Notes: generated from the sequence alone by a model not told the origin. A DNA stretch of 35,364 nucleotides from Alphaproteobacteria bacterium (GCA_947473475.1 CANJBZ010000040.1:1-35364); one strand, 5' to 3'. Shown: positions 7,574 to 15,803, numbered from the stretch's first letter. Numbers and translations: made by a program.

Positions 7574-7618
7574 CGCCCCTCATCCGCCTTCGCTCAAGGC
7601 TTCGGCGGGACAAGCCCC
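7574..7618. repeat. REP-like repeat downstream of the VOC pair
   Basis: 'cccctcatccgccttcgctcaaggcttcggcggg' includes complementary ccgcc.../...ggcgg arms and resembles intergenic repeats seen in many Hyphomicrobiales. Together with the hairpin at 7620-7645 it forms a repeat complex related to that at 4437-4478. Confidence 0.5.
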
Positions 7619-7619
7619 C

Positions 7620-7659
7620 GCCCTCTCCCCCGACGGGGAGAGGGCGGCCTTGCTTTTTG
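7620..7659 (+). terminator. Probable terminator of the VOC pair
   Basis: GCCCTCTCCCC at 7620-7630 and GGGGAGAGGGC at 7635-7645 form an 11-bp perfect stem with a 4-base loop, followed after a short spacer by TTGCTTTTTG. The stem itself belongs to a dispersed repeat, so termination is likely but not certain. Confidence 0.55.
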
Positions 7660-7743
7660 CCGCAATCACAGCCGCTTGAGCGGGTAGCGCCACGTGGGCG
7701 ATTTATGGCAATGTCCGCGCTGACGAACATCAGGAGACTGTCG

Positions 7744-8298
7744 ATGCGGCTTACCCGTTTGATCCCGGCGGCGCTTGCGCTTTGCCTTTCCGCTCCCGCC
7801 TATGCCCAGGGCTGGGAGGAGTACACGAATCGTGAGGACCACTTCACGGTCAACTTCCCCGGTGAGCCGGCCGTACAGGCCATCACGTATAAGACGGGGA
7901 AGGGCACGTCCCTCCCCGGCCATGTCTACACGGCCAAGGATGCCCGCGGCGGCGAGTACAAGATCACGGTGATCAACTATGCCACCGCGAAGGGCGAGCA
8001 GGCCTCTGCGGTAGACGAAGCGGCCAAGGCGCTTCGCACCAAGGGCACGATCAAATATGACGGCGCCGAGCACCAGAACAACATGCGCAGCCAGCGCATC
8101 AGCCTGTCTCTGCCAAACGGCCGCTTCCTGCTGGCCGAAGCCCTGATGGACCGCGCCGATCACATGTTCATCATGGAAGCCGACACGCCGCCGAACATGC
8201 CCCCGCCGTCGCAATTCCAGGCCTCGCTGCAGGTACTTGACGATAGCGGGGTGGCGCTTCGCTACAAGAACCCGGAAAGCACCGAGCGCGTCCGCTAA
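7744..8298 (+). CDS. Secreted hypothetical protein, family A1, copy 1 (184 aa)
   Basis: The ATG at 7744 has AGGAG upstream and starts a clean Sec signal (MRLTRLIPAALALCL... ending AYAQ). The mature protein starts GWEEYTNREDHFTVNFPGEP and continues with a basic, Gly-rich region (LPGHVYTAKDARGGEYKITV), then RSQRISLSLPNGRFLLAEAL and a C-terminal QFQASLQVLDDSGVALRY. This is the first of three tandem paralogs (next at 8461 and 9138) of near-identical length. The early 'F-x-V-NFPG-x-P' pattern is reminiscent of DUF1795/PsbP-like secreted domains, but I cannot confirm the fold. No catalytic motif is visible; a periplasmic role is inferred from the signal only. It ends at a strong terminator (8317-8350). 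Confidence 0.85.
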   Translation: MRLTRLIPAALALCLSAPAYAQGWEEYTNREDHFTVNFPGEPAVQAITYKTGKGTSLPGHVYTAKDARGGEYKITVINYATAKGEQASAVDEAAKALRTKGTIKYDGAEHQNNMRSQRISLSLPNGRFLLAEALMDRADHMFIMEADTPPNMPPPSQFQASLQVLDDSGVALRYKNPESTERVR

Positions 8299-8316
8299 AT
8301 ACGTGCCACGATATCA

Positions 8317-8350
8317 ATCCCGGGACCGGCCACCGGTCCCGGGATTTTTT
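8317..8350 (+). terminator. Rho-independent terminator after A1 copy 1
   Basis: ATCCCGGGACCGG at 8317-8329 and CCGGTCCCGGGAT at 8333-8345 make a perfect 13-bp stem with a 3-base loop, followed by a run of T. It separates copy 1 from copy 2, so each copy is probably transcribed separately. Confidence 0.9.
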
Positions 8351-8460
8351 GTTGTCCGGCAGCAATCAGGCACGATCAACCACTCTTTTCTTATCGGGAA
8401 GCGACAGCCGCACCGTTTTGTGGCAATCTCGAAATCAGCGAAAGCACGGGAGGATATAAG

Positions 8461-9018
8461 ATGCGTTTCGCCACGTTGTTTCCGGCAGCCTTGATTTTGT
8501 CGTTGGCGGGCGCCGCTGCCGCCCAGGAATGGGCCGAGTTCGCCGATCGCGCCGATCATTTCACGGTCAACTTCCCGGGCGACCCTGCGAAGCAGGACCT
8601 GATGTACAAGACGGTCAAGGGCTCCACCTTGCAGGCGCATGTTTATTCGGCGAAGGATCGCCGCGGCGAGTATTATATGACCGTCGTGGACTACCGGAAT
8701 GCCTCGCCGGAGGAACAGGCGAGCGCCATCAAGGAAGCGTCCGACGTGTTCCGCACGAAGGGCAAAGCGACCTATGACGAGCCCGGGAATCTCGACGGCC
8801 ATCACAGCCAGCGCATTACGATCGAAACGCCGGCCGGGCGCCGCCGTCTCGCCGAGATCCTGATGTCCAACGACAAGCGCCTTTACATCTCGGAAGCTGA
8901 GACGCCCATCAACACGCCGCCGCCGGCGCAATATCAGGCCTCAATCCAGGTTCTGGACGACGACGGGGTTCGCATACGCTATCAGGGCGGACAGGAAAAC
9001 GGCCGCCGCGTGCGATGA
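8461..9018 (+). CDS. Secreted hypothetical protein, family A1, copy 2 (185 aa)
   Basis: The ATG at 8461 follows GGGAGGATATAAG. A Sec signal ends AAAAQ; the mature protein begins EWAEFADRADHFTVNFPGDP and shares with copy 3 the blocks YYMTVVDYRN, HHSQRITIETPAGRRRLAEI and PPPAQYQASIQVLDDDGVRI. Copies 2 and 3 are clearly closer to each other than to copy 1. The near-invariant C-terminal block suggests a conserved surface or strand pair. No cysteine is present in the mature part and no enzyme motif is recognised. A long inverted repeat follows immediately after the stop. Confidence 0.85.
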   Translation: MRFATLFPAALILSLAGAAAAQEWAEFADRADHFTVNFPGDPAKQDLMYKTVKGSTLQAHVYSAKDRRGEYYMTVVDYRNASPEEQASAIKEASDVFRTKGKATYDEPGNLDGHHSQRITIETPAGRRRLAEILMSNDKRLYISEAETPINTPPPAQYQASIQVLDDDGVRIRYQGGQENGRRVR

Positions 9019-9024
9019 AATGGG

Positions 9025-9117
9025 GTGAATGGTGAATAGTGAGTAGTGTTCGCCTTGGCGCTGCCCACGCACATCCTTCCACCATTCACCATTCACCACT
9101 CACTACTCCCTACTCAC
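9025..9117. repeat. Long imperfect inverted repeat element, copy 1
   Basis: The left arm at 9025-9048 (gtgaatggtgaatagtgagt...) is complementary to the right arm at about 9080-9117 (accattcaccattcaccact...). A loop contains GCTGCCCACGC. The arms are built of the short degenerate unit GTGARTRGTGA. A second copy at 19527-19617 has the same arms and a GCTGCCCAAC loop. It lies between copies 2 and 3 of family A1. Confidence 0.75.
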
Positions 9118-9137
9118 TTTCTTACGGAGACATATCT

Positions 9138-9692
9138 ATGAATTTGAAGCATTTCCTTCCCGTCGCAGCCCTTACCCTGGTTTTGTCGGGCGCCGCGATT
9201 GCCCAGGAATGGGCCGAATTCGTCGACCGCACCGATCATTTCACGGTCAACTTCCCCGGCGATCCGCAGAAGACGGACACCACGTTCAAGACGGACAAAG
9301 GCGCCAGCCTCCCCGGCCACATTTACAAGGCAAGCGACCGGCGCGGGACCTATGTCATGACGGTCGTCGATTATAAGACGGCTCCGGATCAAATCGGCGC
9401 AGCCATCGAGGAAGCGTCAAAACTGGTTCGCGCCAAGGGCAAGGTGACCTATGACGGCACCGGCATGCTCGACAATCACAAGAGCCAGCGCATCACGATT
9501 GAAACGCCGAACGGCCGCCGTCTGCTGGCGGAAATTCTCATCTCGGCCGAAAATCGTCTCTACATCTCCGAAGCAGATACGGCTCTGAATGCGCCGCCAC
9601 CGGCGCAATATCAGGCATCGCTTCAAGTGCTTGACGATGACGGCGTGCGCATCCGCTACAAAGCGGTTGGCAGCGCCGAACGCGTGCGGTAA
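9138..9692 (+). CDS. Secreted hypothetical protein, family A1, copy 3 (184 aa)
   Basis: The open frame starts at 9039 within the inverted repeat, but the ATG at 9138 with ACGGAGA upstream begins a normal signal peptide (MNLKHFLPVAALTLVLSG, cleavage after AIAQ). The mature part starts EWAEFVDRTDHFTVNFPGDP and carries LPGHIYKASDRRGTYVMTVV, SQRITIETPNGRRLLAEILI and the C-terminal QASLQVLDDDGVRIRY. The product is highly similar to copy 2, so this is a recent tandem duplicate. It ends in SAERVR, as copy 1 ends in STERVR. It faces the NHL gene across a bidirectional terminator. Confidence 0.86.
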   Translation: MNLKHFLPVAALTLVLSGAAIAQEWAEFVDRTDHFTVNFPGDPQKTDTTFKTDKGASLPGHIYKASDRRGTYVMTVVDYKTAPDQIGAAIEEASKLVRAKGKVTYDGTGMLDNHKSQRITIETPNGRRLLAEILISAENRLYISEADTALNAPPPAQYQASLQVLDDDGVRIRYKAVGSAERVR

Positions 9693-9710
9693 CGCCAACT
9701 CATTTGCATA

Positions 9711-9742
9711 AAAAAGGCGCGCCATCCGGCGCGCCTTTTTTG
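9711..9742. terminator. Bidirectional terminator
   Basis: AAAAAAGGCGCGCC-ATCC-GGCGCGCCTTTTTT is a perfect symmetrical hairpin with A and T runs on opposite sides. It can end the family A1 transcript on the plus strand and the NHL-protein operon on the minus strand. Confidence 0.92.
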
Positions 9743-9772
9743 TTTTCCATGCGGTAAGCTTTCAGCGCGCCA

Positions 9773-10780
9773 TTACTTTTTCACGAAACGCCGGAAGTTC
9801 AGCGTGTTCGTGAATCCGCCATAGACGTTCCCCGCATCGTCGGCAGCCACGCCTTCGAGCGTGTTCGTCTCGTTCCAGGGAATAAACGCCGTCACCTTGC
9901 CATCCTTGACGCTGCCGATGCGGATGCCCTGCTTGTAACCCGCATTCAACTTGTCGTTTGACGTCGAATCCGCGACGTAGATGACGTCGTCCTTGTTGAT
10001 GAACACACCGGACGGACGGCCGAACTGCCGCCACTCCGTCAAGAACTTGCCGTCCTGATCGAAAATCTGGATGCGGCTATTGGAGCGGTCGGCCACGTAA
10101 AGCCGTCCGGCTTTGTCCATGGCGAAGCCATGCGGCGCATCGAATTCACCAGGACCGGCGCCCTTCTTTCCCCAAGTCTTGATGAACTTGCCGTTCTTGT
10201 CGAACTTCACGATGCGTGCGTTTGTGTCACCGCCATGGCCGTCGGCAACGAAGATGTCGCCGTTCGGCGCGATCAGAATGTCGGACGGTGCGTTGAAATG
10301 CTTGTCGTCGTTGCCTGGGACGCCGGGCGTTCCCAAGGTCATGAGCAATTTGCCCTGCGGCGAGAACTTCATGACGGTGTGGCCTTTACCGTTGTTCTTG
10401 ACCACGCGCCCGTCGGACACCCAAAGATTGTCTTCCGCATCGACATAGATGCCGTGCGGATAGTTGAACAAGCCTTTGCCGAAACTGAAGACCATTTTGC
10501 CCGACGCATCGAACTTCTGGACGGGATCGAGATTAGATGCGGAGCAATCGTCGGCTGTTTCGCAGCGGTCGAAAATCCACACGCTCTTGCCGTCGCGGTC
10601 GATGTCGACGGCCGACACAGCACCCCACTTGCGTCCGTTCATCAACTTTGCCCAGCCCAGATCCTCGCGATAGGTCTGCGGCGCACTGTTCGGATCGGGG
10701 CTCTGCGCATAGACGCTGCCGACGGAAGCCATCGCGCCCAACGCCGCTACGCCGAGCATCCATCTCGAAAAGTGAAGCAT
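9773..10780 (-). CDS. Exported NHL-repeat beta-propeller protein, 335 aa
   Basis: The ATG at 10780 has GGAGGGAGAG directly upstream. A Sec signal (MLHFSRWMLGVAALGAM... ending VYAQ) leads to a propeller of NHL blades. Successive repeats include YPHGIYVDAEDNLWVSDG, APSDILIAPNGDIFVADG, APHGFAMDKAGRLYVADR, RPSGVFINKDDVIYVADS and LEGVAADDAGNVYGGF, consistent with a six-bladed propeller. Similar exported NHL proteins are sometimes annotated as peptidyl-hydroxyglycine amidating-lyase-like, but no catalytic residue can be confirmed here. It is the last gene of the leftward DUF1592-DUF1552-SUOX operon, after a 77-base gap holding a REP-like hairpin. Two cysteines in DRCETADDCSAS could form a disulfide. 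Confidence 0.9.
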   Translation of the reverse strand: MLHFSRWMLGVAALGAMASVGSVYAQSPDPNSAPQTYREDLGWAKLMNGRKWGAVSAVDIDRDGKSVWIFDRCETADDCSASNLDPVQKFDASGKMVFSFGKGLFNYPHGIYVDAEDNLWVSDGRVVKNNGKGHTVMKFSPQGKLLMTLGTPGVPGNDDKHFNAPSDILIAPNGDIFVADGHGGDTNARIVKFDKNGKFIKTWGKKGAGPGEFDAPHGFAMDKAGRLYVADRSNSRIQIFDQDGKFLTEWRQFGRPSGVFINKDDVIYVADSTSNDKLNAGYKQGIRIGSVKDGKVTAFIPWNETNTLEGVAADDAGNVYGGFTNTLNFRRFVKK

Positions 10781-10820
10781 CTCTCCCTCCATCAATTTCT
10801 ATTTTTGGCTCTCGTCATGC

Positions 10821-10853
10821 CGAGGTGCTTCGCGCAGCAAAGCCTCGAAGCAC
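10821..10853. repeat. REP-like hairpin between SUOX-like and NHL genes
   Basis: GTGCTTCG at 10825-10832 is complementary to CGAAGCAC at 10846-10853, inside the context 'tcatgccgaggtgcttcg'. This kind of sequence (gaggtgc...cctcgaagcac) is dispersed in many alphaproteobacterial genomes, from memory. In an operon it may tune expression of the last gene. Confidence 0.6.
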
Positions 10854-10856
10854 GCA

Positions 10857-11555
10857 TTAAGCCGGCCAACCCTTTTGGGGCGGGAACGATGTCGCGGTAA
10901 ACGCAATCGCAGTGATCGCCTTGACGCTGCGCGCCCCATAGCGAAACGGCACGACCAGCCGCATCGGCGCGCCGTTTTCAGGCGGCAGCGGCTTATCGTT
11001 GGCCATCCACGCAAGTATCACCTGCGGATGCATCATCGTCTTCATATCTTCGTCGAGATAATAATCGTCCGATGCGGTCAGCCGCACATAATTGGCAAAG
11101 CTCTGCGCCCCCATCGCCTTGGCAAAATCCGAAAAGCGCACGCCCGTCCATTTGACGATGCCGCGCGGCTTCGGCGCGCCGCATTGCAGCAGCGTGATCT
11201 GCGTGTGGCGAGGCAGCTTTTCCAGATCGGAAAACGCCAGCGTGCCGGACAAAATCGATGTCCCGCGCCCGTCAACCTTTACCTTCATCTTGCGATAGTC
11301 GAACTCGATATCCGGCGGGCCTTTGGTCTTCCACAGCGCGCCGTCGATAGGGCCAGCTTCACCTTCCGAAAATTCCTTGGCCGAACCGTCCGGATTCAGC
11401 GGCAAATCCGCGATGGTGCGCAGCCGCCCTTCCACGAGTTTGTCCGGCTGTGGCGCGCCTTGCGCGAACGCAGCACTCGGCTGCAACGCGCCTGCGGAAA
11501 GCGCCGCGAGAGCACCGGCCGAAAGCTGAATCGATTGACGCCGTGATACATCCAT
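10857..11555 (-). CDS. Tat-exported molybdopterin-dependent oxidoreductase, sulfite-oxidase fold, 232 aa
   Basis: The N-terminus MDVSRRQSIQLSAGALAALS is a twin-arginine signal (SRRQSIQ), as expected for a protein that folds around molybdopterin before export. The core carries ITLLQCGAPKPRGIVKWTGV, in which Cys125 is in the position of the molybdenum-ligating cysteine of sulfite-oxidase-fold enzymes (PF00174), followed by MHPQVILAWMANDKPLPPEN and a substrate-side arginine-rich MRLVVPFRYGARSVKAI. At 232 aa it contains just the Moco domain, like MsrP/YedY, without haem or dimerisation domain. It lies 36 bases downstream of the DUF1552 gene. The electron partner may be the dihaem DUF1592 protein of the same operon (inference). 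Confidence 0.87.
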   Translation of the reverse strand: MDVSRRQSIQLSAGALAALSAGALQPSAAFAQGAPQPDKLVEGRLRTIADLPLNPDGSAKEFSEGEAGPIDGALWKTKGPPDIEFDYRKMKVKVDGRGTSILSGTLAFSDLEKLPRHTQITLLQCGAPKPRGIVKWTGVRFSDFAKAMGAQSFANYVRLTASDDYYLDEDMKTMMHPQVILAWMANDKPLPPENGAPMRLVVPFRYGARSVKAITAIAFTATSFPPQKGWPA

Positions 11556-11591
11556 GACGCACCTCCTGTTTCAGCCATAAAAACGCAGAAA

Positions 11592-12941
11592 TCACGCCAG
11601 GCTGAGATGCCCCGTGGAATCGCCCAGCTTGTCCTGATGCACGCCGACCAGATCGAGCATCGTCAGCAGCAGATTCGACATCGGCGTATCCTTGGGATGC
11701 CGGATGTGACGGCCACCTTTGAGCTTGCCCGACGCGCCGCCCGCCAGCAGCACCGGCAGATTGTCGTGCAAATGCGTGTTTCCATCCGACAAACCGCCGC
11801 CATACAGCAGCACCATGTGGTCGAGCAGCGAACCGTCGCCATCGGGCGTGTTCTTCAGCTTGTCGAGATAATAGGCCAGATGCTTGGCGTGGTAGGTCTG
11901 GATTTGAATGACCTTCGCGATCTTTTCCGCATTGTACTGATGGTGTGTGAGCGCGTGGTAGCCTTCGGGAATGCCGATTTCGCGATAGGTGCGGCCACCG
12001 AATTCACGTCCCATCATGAACGTGATCACGCGGGTCAGATCGGTCTGATAGGCGAGCACCTGCAAATCGAACATCATGCGCGCATGATCGGTGAAGGTGT
12101 CGGGAATACCGGCGGGCCGTTCGATGGTCGGCAGTTTGCGATCCGTCTGCTTCTCCGCGGTTTGAATGCGATGTTCGACATCGCGGATCGCATCCAGATA
12201 TTCCGTAAGCTTGATCTGATCGGCCGCGCCCAACTCGCGCCGCAAACGCGCCGCTTTGTTGGTGACCGAATCCAAAATGCTGCGGTCTTGTTTGATCCTT
12301 TGCAGGCGGACTTTCGCGTCGGTGCTCTCGTTGTCGCCGAACAGCCGTTCGAACACGATGCGCGGCCGGTCTTCCATCGGCATCGGCGTTTTCGGCGAGC
12401 GCCAGCAGATCGAATTCATATAGGCGCAGGAATATCCCGCCTCACACTGCCCCAGCAGCTCCGGTGAATCCACACCCACTTCAAGCGAGGCAAGCTGCGT
12501 CTGCTTGCCCAGTTCGCGCGCGGCGATCTGATCCATGGAAATGCCCGCTTCGGTATCGGCGCCTTCCGTCTTCTTTGGATGTACGCCGGATAGGTAACTC
12601 GCGCCGGCACGGGCATGATCGCCTGTGTTTTCGCCGTATTGAGCGCGTCCGTTGGAATGGTTCAGACCGGAGACGATCAGCATACGATCCTTGTGCGCCT
12701 CAAGCGGCTGAAGGATCGGCATCGTCTGATAATTGGCGCCCACCGTCGTGGGCGTCCATTTGTCCATCATGATGCCGTTAGGCAGATACACGATGGACAT
12801 GCGCGTCGGCGGCTTCAGCGCGGCGGCTTGCGCACGTGCGAATGCCGGCATCATCGCGTCGAGGAACGGCAGCGCCAGCGTCGTTCCCATGCCCCGCAGA
12901 ACAGCGCGGCGGGAAATCGCCTTATGATTGATGATCATCAT
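11592..12941 (-). CDS. DUF1552 family exported protein, 449 aa
   Basis: The N-terminus NHKAISRRAVLRGMGTTLAL, ending in a hydrophobic region before FARAQA, is a Tat-type signal. Characteristic blocks of the DUF1552 family follow: RMSIVYLPNGIMMDKWTP near 47-64, MLIVSGLNHSNGRAQYGENT, HARAGASYLSGVHPKKT, SLEVGVDSPELLGQCEAG, the C-terminal SLLDHMVLLYGGGLSDGN and THLHDNLPVLLAGGASGKLK. The fold resembles the alkaline-phosphatase/sulfatase-like DUF1501 superfamily, but the reaction is unknown. It starts inside the end of the DUF1592 gene (20-base overlap, AGGAGGG upstream), so the two are translationally coupled. DUF1552/DUF1592 pairs are most abundant in Planctomycetes and relatives. Confidence 0.92.
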   Translation of the reverse strand: MMIINHKAISRRAVLRGMGTTLALPFLDAMMPAFARAQAAALKPPTRMSIVYLPNGIMMDKWTPTTVGANYQTMPILQPLEAHKDRMLIVSGLNHSNGRAQYGENTGDHARAGASYLSGVHPKKTEGADTEAGISMDQIAARELGKQTQLASLEVGVDSPELLGQCEAGYSCAYMNSICWRSPKTPMPMEDRPRIVFERLFGDNESTDAKVRLQRIKQDRSILDSVTNKAARLRRELGAADQIKLTEYLDAIRDVEHRIQTAEKQTDRKLPTIERPAGIPDTFTDHARMMFDLQVLAYQTDLTRVITFMMGREFGGRTYREIGIPEGYHALTHHQYNAEKIAKVIQIQTYHAKHLAYYLDKLKNTPDGDGSLLDHMVLLYGGGLSDGNTHLHDNLPVLLAGGASGKLKGGRHIRHPKDTPMSNLLLTMLDLVGVHQDKLGDSTGHLSLA

Positions 12942-15411
12942 GGGCAGCGGCCCTCCTCATCTGGAATGGAATGCTCTCAGTGATCGCCATCACCAGAGAC
13001 GACCATTTGTATTTGCCTGGAGCGGAATCGTGAACGATCTTGCGGACGATCGGATAGTCATATTCTTCCAAGCCGCGGCCGAGCGCATAGGTCAGCAGCT
13101 TCTCGGTCACCGTATTGGCGAACTGCTCCGGACGCGACGCCAGATATTTCCGCAAATCGGCCGGCCCGTTCAGCGGGAAACCATCGGGCGTCACACCCGA
13201 TGCGTCGATGGGGCTGCTACCGTCCTTGGTGCGCCATTTGCCGGTCGCGTCGAAATTTTCCAGCGCGAAGCCAAGCGGATCCATGACCTTGTGACAACTG
13301 GCGCAGGCCGGATTGGCGCGATGGATTTCCATCTGCTGGCGCATCGTCAACTCGCGTCCATCCTCGCCATTCTTGCCCTGCAGCGAGGCGACATTCGGCG
13401 GCGGCGGCGGCGGCGGCGTACCAAGCACGTTTTCCAGCAGCCACTTGCCGCGAATGGTCGGCGCGGTGCGTGTCGCAAAAGACGTAACGGTCAGGATGCT
13501 GCCCTGCCCCAGTAAGCCTTTGCGGTTGTCGTCTTTCACCGTGATGCGGCGGAACTGGCTGCCGTACACATTGGGAATGCCGTAGTGGCGCGCCAGACGT
13601 TCGTTCACGAATGTATAATCGGCATTCAGAAGATCGAGCACGCTGCGATCTTCATTGATGATGCTTGCGAAGAACATCTCGCTTTGCTGTTTGAACGCAT
13701 CGCGCAAATTGCCGTCGAAATCCGGGAAGACGTCCGGATTTGGCCCCACCTGCGAGACGTTGCGCAGGAACAGCCACTGACCCGCAAAATTATCGACCAG
13801 CGCCTTCGACCGCGGATCGGCCAGCATCCGCCGGACCTGCTGCTCCAGAACCTCCCGGTTGCTCAGCTGGTTGCGAGCGGCAAGATCCATAAGCTGATCG
13901 TCCGGAGCGCTGCTCCACAGGAAGAAAGACAGACGCGAGGCAAGCTCGAGATCGCTGATGCGATAGACGCTGCCGGCTACGGCTTTTGGCGGATCGCGCT
14001 CGATGCGGAAAAGGAATTCCGGATCGACGAGAATGCGCTCCAGCGCCGCCTCGATGCCGTCTTCGAATTTCCCCTGCGTGCGAGCACTCCGGTAGAAACC
14101 CAACAAATCGTCAACGTCCGCATCGGTGACCGGGCGGCGGAACGCGCCCCGCGCAAGCGTCGACAATATCTGCTTGGCGCATGCGTCCTCGCTGACGGAG
14201 GCGTTCGGCCGGCAGCTGAAAATCTTCATGCGGCTTGGCGTGTCGCCAAGACCTTTGGCGTTGAACGGCCCGTTAAGCGTCAAGCTTGCAACAGCCGGCT
14301 CCTGATCCGCGCGCCCATAGCTCAGCGCATAGGAGTAATCGGTGACCGGCGGCTCGAAGATGCCTTCCTGTTCCGCCGTTTGCGTCGGGAATGTTACCTG
14401 AAGCAAATGCTTGCCGGCTCTTACCGGCAACCGCAGTTCAAGATTGTCATCGGCGGTGATGAGGTAGCGCTCATACTCGCCCTGGCCGAACGAGCTCGGC
14501 TGGACTGGACGCTTGCCTTTGTAATCGCCGCCGACCGTGAATTGCTTGATCTTCTGACCGTCCAGCCGAACATCAAGCTGGCGCGCATGGGCGGTACCAA
14601 GCGTGTAGGTGTAACCGTTCTTCTGCAGCTTGATGCGGAGCGTATATTCGCCGTCGAGCGGAAAATTATGGCGCACCGCCATGCCGCCCCGCGTGCCGAG
14701 CGGCAAATCTTCGCCCATGCGGTCGCCCTGCATCAAAAAACGCGGCAGCTCGTAATTGGCGGCGACCGGACCTTCAGAGGCATCGCCTATCGCGCTGCGG
14801 CTGATCTTCCGTGCCGCGCCAAGATAACTTTCCATCAGCACCGGCGAGACCGACAGCACATCGCCGATATTGTCGAAGCCGTAGCCCGCATCGTCTGCCG
14901 GCAAAAGATCGGCGACATTAATCTCAACGGCCAGCAGATCGCGCAGGGCGTTGGCGTATTCCGTCCGGTTCAGCCTGTGCAGCGTGGGCCGTCCGGGATT
15001 GGGCTTGAGCTGCCCAACGCGATCACGTTCGGCTTCGATGGTGGCGATCAGTGAATCATAGGCGGCGGCGCTTGGCCGCGGCAGACCCACGGGCGGCATT
15101 TCGCGGTTGCGCAGCTTGCGCAGGATTTTTTCCCACGTCTCACCGCTGCGTTCGAGATGCGCGAGATCGAGCGACTGCAAATTCAGCTTGCCGCGCGCCC
15201 GAGGGCCGGAATGGCAGGAATCGCAGTAAATCTTTTCGGTCTGGAAGAAGAGCTGGTGGTCGAAGGGCGCGTTGTTAGCCGCCGGCGTTTGCTGCTGCCC
15301 TGCGGCAGGCAAATAACTCAAAGCCGCCAAACCAAGCCCGAGTACCCCTAGGGCTGAAGCCCCGGCCAATAAACCGCGCCTGCGCGATAGGTGCTTTCCG
15401 CCCGGACCCAT
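12922..15411 (-). CDS. Planctomycete-type DUF1592/DUF1588/DUF1587/DUF1595/DUF1585 dihaem protein, 829 aa
   Basis: The start chosen is the ATG at 15411 with GGAGGAAGC before it; the frame stays open to 15474. Order from the N-terminus: Tat-like leader with LSRRRGLLAG at 8-17; a cytochrome-like segment with IYCDSCHSG (CxxCH at 63-67) and Met in REMPPVGLP near 105; DUF1587 block LHRLNRTEYANALRDLL near 144-160; an internal beta-rich carbohydrate-binding-like region; DUF1595/DUF1592 blocks FRRPVTDADVDDLLGFYRSA and ASRLSFFLWSSAPDDQLMDL; DUF1588 block GLLGQGSILTVTSFATRTAP; second haem motif NPACASCHKVMDPLGFALEN (CxxCH at 703-707); DUF1585 end LLTYALGRGLEEYDYPIV. These are typical of the Planctomycetal PSCyt/PSD families, with unknown function. 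First gene of the four-gene operon. Confidence 0.93.
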   Translation of the reverse strand: MGPGGKHLSRRRGLLAGASALGVLGLGLAALSYLPAAGQQQTPAANNAPFDHQLFFQTEKIYCDSCHSGPRARGKLNLQSLDLAHLERSGETWEKILRKLRNREMPPVGLPRPSAAAYDSLIATIEAERDRVGQLKPNPGRPTLHRLNRTEYANALRDLLAVEINVADLLPADDAGYGFDNIGDVLSVSPVLMESYLGAARKISRSAIGDASEGPVAANYELPRFLMQGDRMGEDLPLGTRGGMAVRHNFPLDGEYTLRIKLQKNGYTYTLGTAHARQLDVRLDGQKIKQFTVGGDYKGKRPVQPSSFGQGEYERYLITADDNLELRLPVRAGKHLLQVTFPTQTAEQEGIFEPPVTDYSYALSYGRADQEPAVASLTLNGPFNAKGLGDTPSRMKIFSCRPNASVSEDACAKQILSTLARGAFRRPVTDADVDDLLGFYRSARTQGKFEDGIEAALERILVDPEFLFRIERDPPKAVAGSVYRISDLELASRLSFFLWSSAPDDQLMDLAARNQLSNREVLEQQVRRMLADPRSKALVDNFAGQWLFLRNVSQVGPNPDVFPDFDGNLRDAFKQQSEMFFASIINEDRSVLDLLNADYTFVNERLARHYGIPNVYGSQFRRITVKDDNRKGLLGQGSILTVTSFATRTAPTIRGKWLLENVLGTPPPPPPPNVASLQGKNGEDGRELTMRQQMEIHRANPACASCHKVMDPLGFALENFDATGKWRTKDGSSPIDASGVTPDGFPLNGPADLRKYLASRPEQFANTVTEKLLTYALGRGLEEYDYPIVRKIVHDSAPGKYKWSSLVMAITESIPFQMRRAAAHDDHQS

Positions 15412-15536
15412 GCTTCCTCCCCAAGCCTTTGTTGCGGCCACTGTAGCACAATGGGAAGATGGTAGGCGTCTCAAAAACCCAGGAAAAGTCCGGATTTTGG
15501 GAAAAACCGTAAATTAGCCGTTCTGGGAAGGCTCGA

Positions 15537-15803
15537 TCAGACGAAAACCCGCTTCATGCCGGGTTTGCGGGCGCGGCCACGTTTCGGCTTGCCGGCCGAG
15601 TCGGCATCTCCGCTTTCCGATTGCGCCTTATCGGCGGCCTCTTTGGCCAGGCGGAGCGCGCGCAGACGGGCAGTCTTGGCATCGTTTGCCGCGCGCTGCT
15701 TCTTGATCTGCTCTTGCATGGCCACGTCACGCTGCTCGGACGCGGTGAACATCGCCTCCGCGCGGCCCCGCGCCTTTGCTTTCTGCTGATCGTTTTCAGA
15801 CAT
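15537..15803 (-). CDS. Small lysine/alanine-rich hypothetical protein, 88 aa
   Basis: The ATG at 15803 is preceded by AAAGG at a good spacing; upstream ATG/GTG codons to 15854 would add a poor leader. The product is strongly helical and charged: EQRDVAMQEQIKKQRAANDA, then TARLRALRLAKEAADKAQ, then a basic tail KPKRGRARKPGMKRVFV. It resembles the short transcription- or ribosome-associated basic proteins commonly annotated as hypothetical in Alphaproteobacteria. The basic tail could bind nucleic acid. It stands alone between the DUF1592 operon and the RcnB-like gene; no partner is evident. Confidence 0.7.
   Translation of the reverse strand: MSENDQQKAKARGRAEAMFTASEQRDVAMQEQIKKQRAANDAKTARLRALRLAKEAADKAQSESGDADSAGKPKRGRARKPGMKRVFV

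Noticed and set aside
13585..15054. A 489-codon plus-strand open frame opposite the DUF1592 gene.
   Set aside because: It is the antisense shadow of a well-supported gene in GC-rich DNA; composition is charged and motif-free.
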